Shown: positions 1 to 8,597 of the stretch, one piece after another
How the letters are laid out: each line of letters opens with the position of its first letter
Position numbering within the stretch: position 1 is the stretch's first letter
DNA from: Alistipes putredinis DSM 17216
Lineage (GTDB): Bacteria > Bacteroidota > Bacteroidia > Bacteroidales > Rikenellaceae
DNA length: 64,000 bases
Assembly: GCF_000154465.1 (NCBI RefSeq)
Contig: NZ_DS499579.1
Coordinates: 62,001 to 126,000, forward strand
Direction of reading: 5' to 3'
The notes under the pieces: model-generated
Told to the model about the DNA's origin: nothing
The model's database searches: none
What the model saw: the letters and a program-made list of their open reading frames with translations, nothing else
Made by a program: the position numbers and the translations under genes

Positions 1-42
1 ATCGGCCATTTCGAGAGCGAATATTGCGCAATCGACATTTTG

Positions 43-76
43 TTTGATATTTTATCGAAAAATTTATTTACCTTTG
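43..76 (+). promoter_or_regulatory. Candidate promoter of the zinc-ribbon gene
   Basis: TTTG at 43-46 and TACCTTTG at 69-76 match the Bacteroidetes -33 (TTTG) and -7 (TAnnTTTG) boxes, with a 22-base spacer. The gene starts about 70 bases downstream. Bases 1-147 hold no other feature that I can see. Confidence 0.6.
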
Positions 77-147
77 CGGTTCGCAAGAGTGTAAATTCAC
101 GTAATCCGATCGGTTACATAGTTCCGTCTAAACAATAAAAACACGAT

Positions 148-906
148 ATGGCAACACAGAAAAAGACAGCTGAAGTTGATTATTCGATGCAGGAGAAAAT
201 CCTGGCCCTCTACGATCTCCAGAAGATCGACAGCCAGATCGATTCGATCAACAAGGTGAAGGGTGAGCTGCCGCTCGAGGTGCAGGATCTCGACGACGAA
301 TTGGCCGGTTTGAAGGCGCGTGTCGAGAATATCAATGCCGAAATCGAGGAGCTCAATGCTCTCTCCAAGCAGCGTAAGCGCGAGGTGGATCAGGCCAAGA
401 TACTCATCGGCAATTACAAGGAGCAGCAGAACAACGTCCGGAACAACCGCGAGTTCGATGCGATTAGTAAGGAGATCGAGTATCAGGAGTTGGAAATCGA
501 GCTGGCCGAAAAGCGTCTGAAAGAGTATGCTGCCGGAATCAAGGTCAAAAAGGCGCAGGTCGAGGAGACCGAGGCCCTGATGACGGAGCGCCGAAAGGAC
601 CTCGAAGCCAAGCAGACCGAATTGCAGAGCATCGAAGCGGAAACGGCCTCGCAGGTGGCGGAATTTACGGCTCAGGCGGCTAAAGCGCAGGCCAAGATCG
701 ACAAGCGGTTGCTGGAGGCTTACCAGCGGATCCGTCATAACGTGCGCAACGGACTTGCCGTGGTGACGGTGCGGCGCGATGCGTGCGGCGGCTGTTTCAA
801 CCGCATTCCGCCCCAGCGCCAGATGGAGATCCGTCAGGGCAAGAAGATCATCATTTGCGAATACTGCGGTCGTATTCTGGTGGCCGATCCCGAAGAGCAG
901 CAATAG
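148..906 (+). CDS. C4-type zinc ribbon, coiled-coil protein
   Basis: The protein has 252 residues. Residues of about 20-190 are a charged, Leu/Glu/Lys-rich coiled coil. The C-terminus carries two CxxC pairs (CGGC and CEYCGRIL) that form a zinc ribbon of the zf-RING_7 / CT398 type. In Bacteroidetes such proteins are annotated as C4-type zinc-ribbon proteins, and chlamydial relatives have been proposed to act as nucleic-acid-binding or chaperone-like scaffolds. The molecular role here is not known. The ATG at 148 follows an A-rich leader and a good promoter. A strong hairpin just after the stop suggests a monocistronic unit. Confidence 0.85.
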   Translation: MATQKKTAEVDYSMQEKILALYDLQKIDSQIDSINKVKGELPLEVQDLDDELAGLKARVENINAEIEELNALSKQRKREVDQAKILIGNYKEQQNNVRNNREFDAISKEIEYQELEIELAEKRLKEYAAGIKVKKAQVEETEALMTERRKDLEAKQTELQSIEAETASQVAEFTAQAAKAQAKIDKRLLEAYQRIRHNVRNGLAVVTVRRDACGGCFNRIPPQRQMEIRQGKKIIICEYCGRILVADPEEQQ

Positions 907-932
907 CAAGCGTTTGGGGTTGAACGATTTGT

Positions 933-961
933 AGCCCGACCTTCCCACGGAAGGTCGGGCT
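933..961 (+). terminator. Strong hairpin terminator
   Basis: A perfect 13-bp stem (933-945 with 949-961) closes a 3-base loop, 26 bases after the zinc-ribbon stop. The following T-run is weak (tgtattcgtt). Confidence 0.75.
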
Positions 962-1076
962 GTATTCGTTGAGTCGAAACGGGGACGGCCTCTTTTCCGA
1001 ATGAGGATTTCGAAACCCCGATTGCTTTTTTTCGATACGATCGTTGCGTTCGGATGAAACTTTTGCCGCGAAATCG

Positions 1077-1105
1077 TTGTTTTTTCCAAATAATAATTAA
1101 TTTTG
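1077..1105 (+). promoter_or_regulatory. Candidate promoter of the nadE-rnf operon
   Basis: TAATTTTG at 1098-1105 fits the -7 box. TTG at 1077-1079 is a plausible -33 element with an 18-base spacer. The nadE ATG lies 32 bases after the box. Confidence 0.55.
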
Positions 1106-1136
1106 CGATGATGTAACTTTTTGAAATACCCGATAG

Positions 1137-2720
1137 ATGAAGATAGCTCTGGCTCAATTGAATTATACGGTCGGCGACGTCGCAGGAAATACAAACAAGA
1201 TCATCGAATCCGTACGTCGTGCGAAAGCCGAAGGCGCAGACCTCGTCGTTTTTGCCGAGCAGGCGATCAGCGGTGCTCCTTCGTTCGATTTGCTGCGGAA
1301 AAATCCTTTTTTGGAACAGTGCGAAGATGCGTTGATGCGGATTGCCGCCGAATGCGATACGGTGGATGCGATCGTGGGGCTTCCGATTCTCACCAAGGAG
1401 GGGACGATCAGTGCCGCAGCGTTGATTCAACAAGGAAGAGTCGTCCGCTACGTGGGAAAACAGAATATCACCGTGCGCCGCGAATTGGGATTTCTGACCC
1501 CTTCGAAAGGTTGCGAATACGTTACGATACGGGGTTGCCGCTGTGCGCTGGTCGTAGGCGACGATCTTTTTCATACCCCGGATTTCGACAAGTCGGTCGA
1601 AACCGTCATCAACATCCATGCCCGCCGCTACCGCAAGGGCGACTTGAGTCGTCGGTACGACGTAATCCGGAATATCGCCTACGTCAAGGGAAAGAATGTG
1701 GTGATGGTCAATCAGGTCGGCGGTGCTACGGAGCTGGTTTACGACGGGATGTCGGGCGTGATGGACAACCGGGGCAAGCTGGTGCGGTTGCTGAAAAGTT
1801 TCGAAGAGGACTTTCAGGTGTTCGATACCGAAAATCCCGCTTGCAGCGTCGAGTCCGTCCCTGTGTCGGTGAACGACCGTACCCGCTTCATTTACGAGGC
1901 GGCTTGTTGCGGTCTGCGGGATTTCTTCGTTAAAAATGGGTATAAAAAGGCCTGTGTCGGCGTTTCGGGCGGTATCGACTCCGCCGTGGTCGCTTGTCTG
2001 GCGGTTGCAGCGCTGGGGGCGGAGAACGTGCGGGGATTGATGATGCCCTCGCAGTTTTCGTCGGAAGGATCGGTCGAGGATGCCAAGCAACTGGCCGAAA
2101 ACCTCGGTATCGAGTTCCATGTCGTGCCGATCACGGAGGCTTACCGCAGTATCGTCGATACGTTGATCCCGGTGATCGGCGGTACGGATTTCGATGCGAC
2201 GGAGGAGAATATCCAGTCCCGCATCCGCACGCTGATGCTCATGGCCCTGCAGAACAAGAACGGCTATGTCCTGCTCAACTGTTCCAACAAGAGCGAGAAT
2301 GCGCTCGGTATCTGTACGCTCTACGGCGATACCGGCGGCGCTTTCAGCGTGACGGGCGATCTGTATAAGACCGAGATGTATGACCTGGCCCGCTATATCA
2401 ACCGGAAATTCGGTGCTCCCATTCCTGAAAACATCCTGACCAAAGAGCCTTCTTCGGAGCTTCGGCCCAACCAGAAGGACAGCGACATGCTGCCCTCTTA
2501 CGAGGTGGTGGATGCCATCCTGTACCGTCTGATCGAAGATGGGCAGTCGCGTGAAGAGATCATCAATGCCGGATTCGACAGCGACGAGGTACAGAAAATC
2601 TATGCGATGGTCATGCGCAACGAAAAGAAGCGTTTTCAGTATCCGCCGGTGCTTCGACTCTCGTCCTCCTCGTTCGGGCATGAGTACCGTATGCCATTGA
2701 CCCATAAATATGTAAAGTGA
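1137..2720 (+). CDS. nadE: NAD+ synthase with N-terminal nitrilase-like domain
   Basis: The protein has 527 residues. An N-terminal nitrilase/glutaminase-like domain (about 1-235) is followed by an ATP-pyrophosphatase NAD synthase domain with SGGIDS at 277-282. The family makes NAD+ from deamido-NAD+, ATP and ammonia released from glutamine. The glutaminase triad is normally Glu, Lys and Cys. Glu41 (FAEQ) and Lys108 (YVGKQN) are present, but where the family has ICEDLW this protein reads VVGDDLF, so the catalytic Cys appears to be Gly141. It may therefore be ammonia-dependent, or use ammonia supplied otherwise. The rseC-like gene begins 4 bases after the stop, so nadE probably leads the rnf operon. 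Confidence 0.9.
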   Translation: MKIALAQLNYTVGDVAGNTNKIIESVRRAKAEGADLVVFAEQAISGAPSFDLLRKNPFLEQCEDALMRIAAECDTVDAIVGLPILTKEGTISAAALIQQGRVVRYVGKQNITVRRELGFLTPSKGCEYVTIRGCRCALVVGDDLFHTPDFDKSVETVINIHARRYRKGDLSRRYDVIRNIAYVKGKNVVMVNQVGGATELVYDGMSGVMDNRGKLVRLLKSFEEDFQVFDTENPACSVESVPVSVNDRTRFIYEAACCGLRDFFVKNGYKKACVGVSGGIDSAVVACLAVAALGAENVRGLMMPSQFSSEGSVEDAKQLAENLGIEFHVVPITEAYRSIVDTLIPVIGGTDFDATEENIQSRIRTLMLMALQNKNGYVLLNCSNKSENALGICTLYGDTGGAFSVTGDLYKTEMYDLARYINRKFGAPIPENILTKEPSSELRPNQKDSDMLPSYEVVDAILYRLIEDGQSREEIINAGFDSDEVQKIYAMVMRNEKKRFQYPPVLRLSSSSFGHEYRMPLTHKYVK

Positions 2721-2724
2721 CCCG

Positions 2725-3135
2725 ATGGACCGTATCGAACATAGCGGGGTGGTGAAGCGCGTCGATGCGGAGAGGGTTTGTGTGGAAATTACGGCTCATG
2801 GCGCTTGTGGGAGCTGCAAGGCCCGCGAAGCCTGCGGTTTGGGTCAGACCGGGCAGAAAATCGTGGAGATACGTACTCCGGCTGCGGCGACGTATCGTCC
2901 CGGCGACAGGGTGACGGTCGCTATAACCCGACGTACGGGAGCGGTCGCGGTTTTGTTGGCTTATGTCGTGCCTTTCGTCGTCCTGATCGGCGTGGTGGCA
3001 GTCTGCTATCTGCTCGGCGCGGGCGATGGGGCGGCGGTACTTGCAGGATTGGGATCTGTCGTCCTGTACTATGGGATTCTCTGGCTTCTGCGCCGGAAGA
3101 TCGATAATGCGATTCATTTCACAATATCCGAATAA
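2725..3135 (+). CDS. RseC/MucC-like membrane protein of the Rnf operon
   Basis: The protein has 136 residues. The N-terminal cytoplasmic part has clustered cysteines (CGSCKAREACG), and two hydrophobic segments at about 74-94 and 98-116 follow. This is the RseC/MucC (SoxR-reducing system) architecture. Such proteins often sit with rnf genes and are thought to help electron flow or complex assembly. The rnfB ATG comes one base after its stop, which points to translational coupling. The family call is good; its exact role here is inferred from context. Confidence 0.85.
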   Translation: MDRIEHSGVVKRVDAERVCVEITAHGACGSCKAREACGLGQTGQKIVEIRTPAAATYRPGDRVTVAITRRTGAVAVLLAYVVPFVVLIGVVAVCYLLGAGDGAAVLAGLGSVVLYYGILWLLRRKIDNAIHFTISE

Positions 3136-3136
3136 T

Positions 3137-4054
3137 ATGGAGGTATTACTTTACACAGTGCTTACACTTTGCGTGTTGGGAATCCTTGCCGCGCTGATCC
3201 TCTATTTCGTGGCACAAAAGTTCAAGGTCGAGGAAGATCCCCGGATCGACGAGGTCGAAAAGATGCTGCCCGGTGCGAACTGCGGCGGCTGCGGATTCGC
3301 CGGATGTCGCGGTTTGGCCGATGCGCTAGTGAAGCGGGCCGATATCTCTTCGCTTTTCTGCCCGGTGGGCGGGGCCGAAGTGATGAAGACCGTCGCTGCC
3401 TACCTGGGCAAGGCTGCTCCGGAGAAGGAGCCCCAGGTGGCTACCGTCCGCTGCGGCGGTAGTTGCGAGAAACGTCCCCGGATCAATGCGTACGACGGTG
3501 TTACGTCCTGCGCGGTGGCTGCTTCGCTTTATGGCGGAGAAACGGGGTGTACGTACGGCTGCCTGGGATACGGGGATTGTGTGACGGTTTGTAACTTCGA
3601 TGCCATAGCGATAAATCCCGAAACGAGGCTTCCAGAGGTCGATTTCGACAAATGTACGGCCTGCGGCGCGTGTGTCAAGGCTTGTCCCAAGTCGATTATC
3701 GAGTTGCGGAAGAAGTGGCCCAAGCAGCGGGCGGTTTACGTCGCGTGCGTGTCGAAAGACAAAGGGGCGGTGGTGATGAAAGCCTGCAAAGCCGGCTGTA
3801 TCGGCTGCGGAAAGTGTGAGAAAGTGTGTCCGTTCGGAGCCATTACGATCCAGAACAACCTGGCTTTCATCGACTCCTGGAAATGCAAGCTCTGCCGCAA
3901 GTGCGTGAACGAATGCCCCACCGGTGCCATCCGTCTGGTCGGTATGGAGCCGCTGCCCAAGGAGCCTAAAGCCGCTCCTGCATCGAAGCAAACGTCGGCA
4001 GCGGGAGAGAAGCCGGCTTCGGAGGAGAAGAAGACTGAAAAAACCGAATCCTGA
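3137..4054 (+). CDS. rnfB: Rnf complex subunit RnfB, multi-cluster ferredoxin
   Basis: From ATG 3137 the protein has 305 residues and opens with one membrane anchor (LLYTVLTLCVLGILAALI). An RnfB Fe-S domain (CGGCGFAGC) follows, then several [4Fe-4S] ferredoxin motifs (CTACGACVKACP, CIGCGKCEKVCP, CKLCRKCVNECP). RnfB is the electron-entry subunit that accepts electrons from reduced ferredoxin at the inner face of the membrane. Upstream in-frame starts would overlap rseC and lack the anchor at the N-terminus, so 3137 is chosen. The C-terminus is a charged, Ala/Glu/Lys-rich tail of about 35 residues with no clear fold. Confidence 0.95.
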   Translation: MEVLLYTVLTLCVLGILAALILYFVAQKFKVEEDPRIDEVEKMLPGANCGGCGFAGCRGLADALVKRADISSLFCPVGGAEVMKTVAAYLGKAAPEKEPQVATVRCGGSCEKRPRINAYDGVTSCAVAASLYGGETGCTYGCLGYGDCVTVCNFDAIAINPETRLPEVDFDKCTACGACVKACPKSIIELRKKWPKQRAVYVACVSKDKGAVVMKACKAGCIGCGKCEKVCPFGAITIQNNLAFIDSWKCKLCRKCVNECPTGAIRLVGMEPLPKEPKAAPASKQTSAAGEKPASEEKKTEKTES

Positions 4055-4083
4055 TCCGAACGATAAAACCGAAAACAAACGCT

Positions 4084-5433
4084 ATGAAGACATTTCCGAG
4101 AGGCGGAGTACATCCGTCGGATAACAAGTTGAGTCGGGCGGAGGCCGTCGAGGTACTGGCGTTGCCCGATGTGGTGAATGTTCCTTTGTCGCAGCATATC
4201 GGTGCGCCGGCGGTTGCGAAGGTGGCCAAGGGCGACAAGGTGAAGGTGGGAGAGTTGATCGCCGAAGCCGCCGGTTTCGTGTCGGCCAATATCCATGCGC
4301 CCGTGTCGGGCACCGTGACGGGGGTGGATATGCTGCCCAACGGGCAGGGAATCCGCCAGATGATGATTACGATCCGTCGCGAGGGGGATGAATGGGCCGA
4401 AGGGATCGACACTTCGAAGGAGCTCGTGCGCGAATGTACGCTTTCGGCTCCGGAGATTCTTGCCAGGATCAAGGAGGCGGGTATCGTCGGTATGGGCGGT
4501 GCGGCGTTCCCCACGCAGGTCAAACTGACGGTGCCTGCCGGGAAAAAGGTCGAGCACTTGATTATCAATGGTGTCGAGTGCGAACCTTACCTGACGTCCG
4601 ACCATCGGGTGATGCTCGAACGGAGTGAAGAGCTGCTCGTGGGCGTCACGATCCTGATGCGGGCGCTCGGCGTGAGCGGCGCTTCGATCGGAATCGAGAA
4701 CAACAAACCGGATGCGATCGCCCGATTGAGCCGGCTGGCTCCGTCGTACCCCGGAATCCGGGTCGTTCCGCTTCGGGTCCGTTATCCGCAGGGGGGCGAA
4801 AAACAGTTGATCGCGGCCGTTACGGGTCGGGAGGTTCCGCCGCCGCCGGGACTGCCGATCGACGTGGGGGCCGTCGTCTGCAATGTTTCGACGACGGTGG
4901 CCGTGTACGATGCGGTGCAGAAGAACAAACCTTTGATCGAGCGGGTGGTGACTGTTACGGGCCGCCAGATGGAGGCTCCGAAAAATCTGCTCGTCCGTTT
5001 CGGAACGCCGGTGGCTGTCCTGTTGGAGGCTGCGGGAGGCGTGCCGGCCGGGGATGTGAAAGTGCTCAACGGCGGGCCGATGATGGGACGGGCGATGAGC
5101 AACCTCGCCTCACCGGTGGTCAAAGGCTGTTCGGGTATTACGGTGCTCGGGGGGGCGGCAGCCCTGCGTGGTCGGGAGAGCTCCTGTATCAAATGCGCCA
5201 AATGCGTGTCGGCCTGCCCGATGGGATTGGAGCCTTATCTGATGGCCAAACTCTCGCGCCGCAAGCTGTGGGAGCGGCTCGAAGCGGAGTGGGTGACCAA
5301 CTGCATCGAGTGCGGCTGCTGTCAGTTTACCTGTCCGGCGGATATTCCGCTGCTGGACTTTATCCGAATGGGAAAACAGGAGGTCGGGGCGTTGATCCGT
5401 GCCCGCGCCGCCGCCCATGCAACCAAGAAATAA
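4084..5433 (+). CDS. rnfC: Rnf complex subunit RnfC
   Basis: The protein has 449 residues. It shows the RnfC N-terminal domain, an NADH/FMN-binding Complex I 51 kDa-like core (GMGGAAFPTQVKL, then NGVECEPYL), an SLBB region and two C-terminal [4Fe-4S] motifs (CIKCAKCVSACP and CIECGCCQFTCP). RnfC is the peripheral NAD(H)-reactive subunit of the ion-translocating ferredoxin:NAD+ oxidoreductase. It lies 29 bases after rnfB and 17 bases before rnfD. Confidence 0.95.
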   Translation: MKTFPRGGVHPSDNKLSRAEAVEVLALPDVVNVPLSQHIGAPAVAKVAKGDKVKVGELIAEAAGFVSANIHAPVSGTVTGVDMLPNGQGIRQMMITIRREGDEWAEGIDTSKELVRECTLSAPEILARIKEAGIVGMGGAAFPTQVKLTVPAGKKVEHLIINGVECEPYLTSDHRVMLERSEELLVGVTILMRALGVSGASIGIENNKPDAIARLSRLAPSYPGIRVVPLRVRYPQGGEKQLIAAVTGREVPPPPGLPIDVGAVVCNVSTTVAVYDAVQKNKPLIERVVTVTGRQMEAPKNLLVRFGTPVAVLLEAAGGVPAGDVKVLNGGPMMGRAMSNLASPVVKGCSGITVLGGAAALRGRESSCIKCAKCVSACPMGLEPYLMAKLSRRKLWERLEAEWVTNCIECGCCQFTCPADIPLLDFIRMGKQEVGALIRARAAAHATKK

Positions 5434-5450
5434 GAAAAAAGAGATAGCGT

Positions 5451-6419
5451 ATGGCAAATAAATTGATCGTAGCACCCGCTCCGCACGTGCATGGTTCGGA
5501 ATCGACGCAAAAGATCATGCGGGACGTTCTGCTGGCGCTGACGCCCGCGCTGGTGTTTTCGGTGGTGGCGTTCGGCTGGAGCGCCCTGGCGGTGACCTGT
5601 ATTTCGGTGGCCAGTTGCGTGCTGTTCGAATACCTGATTCAGAAATTTCTGCTTAAGGGGCCTTGTACGGTGAGCGACCTGTCGGCCGTGGTGACCGGCG
5701 TCCTGCTGGCTTTCAACCTGCCGGCGTCGCTGCCCTGGTGGATCGTCGTGATCGGCGCTTTCGTGTCGATCGCCATTGCCAAGATGACTTTCGGGGGGCT
5801 GGGCAAGAATCCGTTCAATCCGGCGTTGGTGGGTCGTGTGTTCCTGTTGTTCGCCTACCCGGTGCAGATGACGACTTTTCCCCGTCCGGTCGGACAGTTG
5901 GCCGACGCTTTTTCGGGAGCGACGCCGCTGGCAGCCGTCAAAGCGGAGCTGGTGTCGCATACGTCGGTCAATTATCAGGATGTCCTTTTCGGTTCGATCC
6001 CCGGTTCGCTGGGTGAGGTCTCGGCCCTGCTGTTGCTGGTGGGAGCCGTCTATCTGCTGTGGAGAAAAGTCATTACGTGGCATATTCCGGTGGCGGTCCT
6101 GGGAACGATGGCCGTGTTCGTCTTTCTGGTCGGCCTCGGACAGGGTATGCACGGTGAAGCGTTGTGGGAGTTCCCGCTGTTCCATCTGCTTGCAGGCGGA
6201 GCCATTCTGGGTGCCGTTTACATGGCTACCGACTATTCGACTTCGCCGATGACGCATACCGGTATGCTGATTTACGGAGTCGGCATCGGCATCATTACGG
6301 TACTGATCCGTTTGTGGGGCGCCTATCCCGAGGGTATGTCGTTCGCGATCCTGATCATGAATTCGGTCGTGCCCCTGATCAACAAATATGTCAAACCCCG
6401 GCGTTTCGGGTTAAAATAG
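5451..6419 (+). CDS. rnfD: Rnf complex membrane subunit RnfD
   Basis: The protein has 322 residues and multiple transmembrane helices. SGATPL at 155-160 is the flavinylation motif in which Thr158 would carry covalent FMN. RnfD is an integral subunit of the ion-pumping part of Rnf and is homologous to NqrB. Start and length fit the family. rnfG follows after 12 bases. Confidence 0.95.
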   Translation: MANKLIVAPAPHVHGSESTQKIMRDVLLALTPALVFSVVAFGWSALAVTCISVASCVLFEYLIQKFLLKGPCTVSDLSAVVTGVLLAFNLPASLPWWIVVIGAFVSIAIAKMTFGGLGKNPFNPALVGRVFLLFAYPVQMTTFPRPVGQLADAFSGATPLAAVKAELVSHTSVNYQDVLFGSIPGSLGEVSALLLLVGAVYLLWRKVITWHIPVAVLGTMAVFVFLVGLGQGMHGEALWEFPLFHLLAGGAILGAVYMATDYSTSPMTHTGMLIYGVGIGIITVLIRLWGAYPEGMSFAILIMNSVVPLINKYVKPRRFGLK

Positions 6420-6431
6420 GAGGAGCGGAGG

Positions 6432-7298
6432 ATGAAGAGTACACTATTCAATATGGTTATGGTGCTGTTCGTGATCACACTGCTCGCTTCCGCAGGCGTG
6501 GGAGCGGTCCATATGATTACCGAGGAGCCGATTGCCGAGGCACGGGTCAAGGCGACCCGCGAGGCGCTCAAACAGGTGCTGCCCGAGTTCGACGAAACGG
6601 AGGATACGGCATTGACCGTCGAGAACTTGCCGGTGACGGTCCATACGGCTTCCGAGGGAGGCCGTGTGGTGGGTTATGCCGTAGAATCGATGACTAAAAA
6701 CGGGTTCAGCGGGGTGATCCGGCTGATGGTCGGCTTTGCCCCCGATGGTCAGATCCTCAATATCCGGGTGCTCGAACAGGCGGAAACTCCGGGGCTGGGT
6801 ACCAAGATGGTCGATGCGGGCAATTCGCTGGAAAAGAGTTTTGTCGGCCGGAATCCGGCCCAAATGAAACTGGGCGTGAAGAAGGACGGCGGCGACGTGG
6901 ATGCCCTGACGGCGGCGACGATTTCGTCGCGGGCTTATGTCGATGCCGTGAGTCGGGCTTATAAGGCCTATTGCGAAAAGGCAGGCGTCGAAGCTGCCGT
7001 GAACACCGTTTCGGGTGCTTCGAATACTCAAAATGCGGGTGCGGACGGTACTTCGGGCGCTTCGGCTACCCGAGATGCGGGAGCGGATGGTGCGTCCGGT
7101 GCTTCGAACAATCAAGAAACGGGAACGGAAGCCGCGACGGGCGCGACGGCTGCTCGGCCGAATGCAGAGGCCGGGACGCGAGCTGCGGGTGAAGAGCGGT
7201 ATCGAGAGCGGGGATTGGAGCGTGAAGGCCGTTCCAACCGCCTCCAGCGAGGAAGTCAGACCGTGAACAATGCACAGGAAGGAGGTCGAAATGAATAA
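6432..7298 (+). CDS. rnfG: Rnf complex FMN-binding subunit RnfG, long repetitive tail
   Basis: The protein has 288 residues with an N-terminal membrane helix (about 7-27) and an FMN-binding domain. DALTAATISS (158-167) is the site for covalent FMN at Thr163. The expected RnfG fold ends near residue 185. The remaining roughly 100 residues form a low-complexity tail with about three degenerate copies of an SGASxTxxAGADG-type unit, then a charged Arg/Glu-rich end. Such a tail is not usual for RnfG. It lies in a region that also overlaps the start of rnfE by 8 bases. The N-terminal assignment is firm; the tail's function is unknown. Confidence 0.92.
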   Translation: MKSTLFNMVMVLFVITLLASAGVGAVHMITEEPIAEARVKATREALKQVLPEFDETEDTALTVENLPVTVHTASEGGRVVGYAVESMTKNGFSGVIRLMVGFAPDGQILNIRVLEQAETPGLGTKMVDAGNSLEKSFVGRNPAQMKLGVKKDGGDVDALTAATISSRAYVDAVSRAYKAYCEKAGVEAAVNTVSGASNTQNAGADGTSGASATRDAGADGASGASNNQETGTEAATGATAARPNAEAGTRAAGEERYRERGLEREGRSNRLQRGSQTVNNAQEGGRNE

Positions 7299-7875
7299 TT
7301 TGAAAGTACTTGCGAGCGGCATTATCAAGAATAATCCGACGTTCGTTCTGGTACTCGGCATGTGTCCCACGCTGGGTACGACGACTTCGGCGGAGAACGG
7401 TTTCGGTATGGGCGTGGCGACGATGGCCGTGCTGATTCTGTCGAACCTGGTCATCTCATTGATTAAGAACCTGATTCCGGACAAGGTGCGCATCCCGGCT
7501 TTTATCGTGGTGATCGCATCGTTCGTGACCATTATCTCTATGCTGATGCAGGCGTATGTCCCGGCGTTGTATGCCAGTCTGGGCGTATTCATTCCGCTGA
7601 TCGTGGTGAACTGCATCATCCTGGGACGTGCGGAGGCATTCGCCTCGAAGAACGGACCGGTGGCTTCGATCTTCGACGGTATCGGGATTGGTCTGGGCTT
7701 CACGCTGTCCCTGACGTTGGTGGGGGCCGTCCGCGAAGTGTTGGGCAGCGGGGCCATCTTCGGTTATTCGTTCGGTATTACGGACTACATGCCGTTGGTG
7801 TTCGTGCTGGCTCCGGGTGCTTTTATCGTACTGGGGTATCTGATGGCATTGTTTAATAAATTTCTCAAGAAATAG
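7291..7875 (+). CDS. rnfE: Rnf complex membrane subunit RnfE
   Basis: From ATG 7291 the protein has 194 residues, and GGAGGT lies at the right distance upstream. An in-frame ATG at 7270 would add seven residues and is less likely. This integral six-helix-type subunit of the RnfE/NqrD family has the conserved NPTFVLVLGMCPTLGTT segment near the N-terminus. It overlaps the end of rnfG by 8 bases and is 2 bases before rnfA. Confidence 0.95.
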   Translation: MNNLKVLASGIIKNNPTFVLVLGMCPTLGTTTSAENGFGMGVATMAVLILSNLVISLIKNLIPDKVRIPAFIVVIASFVTIISMLMQAYVPALYASLGVFIPLIVVNCIILGRAEAFASKNGPVASIFDGIGIGLGFTLSLTLVGAVREVLGSGAIFGYSFGITDYMPLVFVLAPGAFIVLGYLMALFNKFLKK

Positions 7876-7877
7876 GT

Positions 7878-8456
7878 ATGGAGCTCTCTTATTTTGCCAT
7901 TATCATCGGCGCGATCTTCGTCAATAACGTCGTGCTGGCTCAATTCCTCGGCATCTGCCCGTTCCTGGGCGTGTCGTCGAAAGTCGAAACTTCGCTCGGT
8001 ATGGGAGCTGCCGTGACCTTCGTTATGGCCCTTACTTCGGTGGTTGCATGGTCTATTCAGACTTACGTATTGGTGCCGCTGGGGATCGAATACATGCAGA
8101 CGATCGTCTTTATTCTGGTGATCGCGGCTCTGGTGCAGATGGTGGAAATCATGTTGAAGAAGGTGTCTCCGTCGCTCTATCAGGCGCTTGGAATTTTCCT
8201 GCCGCTCATTACGACGAACTGTGCCGTGCTGGGCGTGGCGATTCTGATGATCTCCAAGGAGTTCAACCTGTTGCAGAGCATCGTTTATTCCGTGGCGACG
8301 GCCATCGGCTTCGCATTGGCGCTGGTGCTGTTCGCCGGTATTCGCGAGCGGCTCGAACTGGAGGATGTCCCCAAGGCCGTGCAGGGGGTTCCCGTGGCGC
8401 TGATTACGGCCGGTATTTTGGCAATGGCCTTCATGGGTTTCTCCGGGCTGGTATAA
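7878..8456 (+). CDS. rnfA: Rnf complex membrane subunit RnfA
   Basis: The protein has 192 residues with six hydrophobic helices. The RnfA/NqrE signature (NNVVLAQFLGICPFLGVS) is near the N-terminus, paralogous to the matching segment of RnfE. It completes the BCDGEA set. RnfA and RnfE form the inverted membrane pair that holds the intramembrane Fe-S site. It is the last gene of the operon; no strong hairpin follows directly. Confidence 0.95.
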   Translation: MELSYFAIIIGAIFVNNVVLAQFLGICPFLGVSSKVETSLGMGAAVTFVMALTSVVAWSIQTYVLVPLGIEYMQTIVFILVIAALVQMVEIMLKKVSPSLYQALGIFLPLITTNCAVLGVAILMISKEFNLLQSIVYSVATAIGFALALVLFAGIRERLELEDVPKAVQGVPVALITAGILAMAFMGFSGLV

Positions 8457-8481
8457 CGGTTATTGGTACGAAAAGGGATTT

Positions 8482-8589
8482 ATGAAAGAGCTATTATTTC
8501 TATTTAAGGGATTTGCCCCGTTGATTATCAGGCTATTTTATCGGAGGGGGACTTCTATCGTTCTTGTCAAATCCGTCCGTCTAAACTGA
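8482..8589 (+). pseudogene. Short hydrophobic frame, possible remnant of acetyltransferase N-terminus
   Basis: A 35-codon frame (MKELLFLFKGFAPLII, then RLFYRRG) lies directly upstream of the hexapeptide acetyltransferase in a different frame. It may be the broken N-terminal part of that gene, or a leader of no importance. I cannot decide from sequence alone. Confidence 0.25.
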
Positions 8590-8597
8590 AATGATAT

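Noticed and set aside
834..2705. 623-codon minus-strand frame
   Set aside because: It is antisense to nadE and has no domain. Its composition is typical of a shadow frame.
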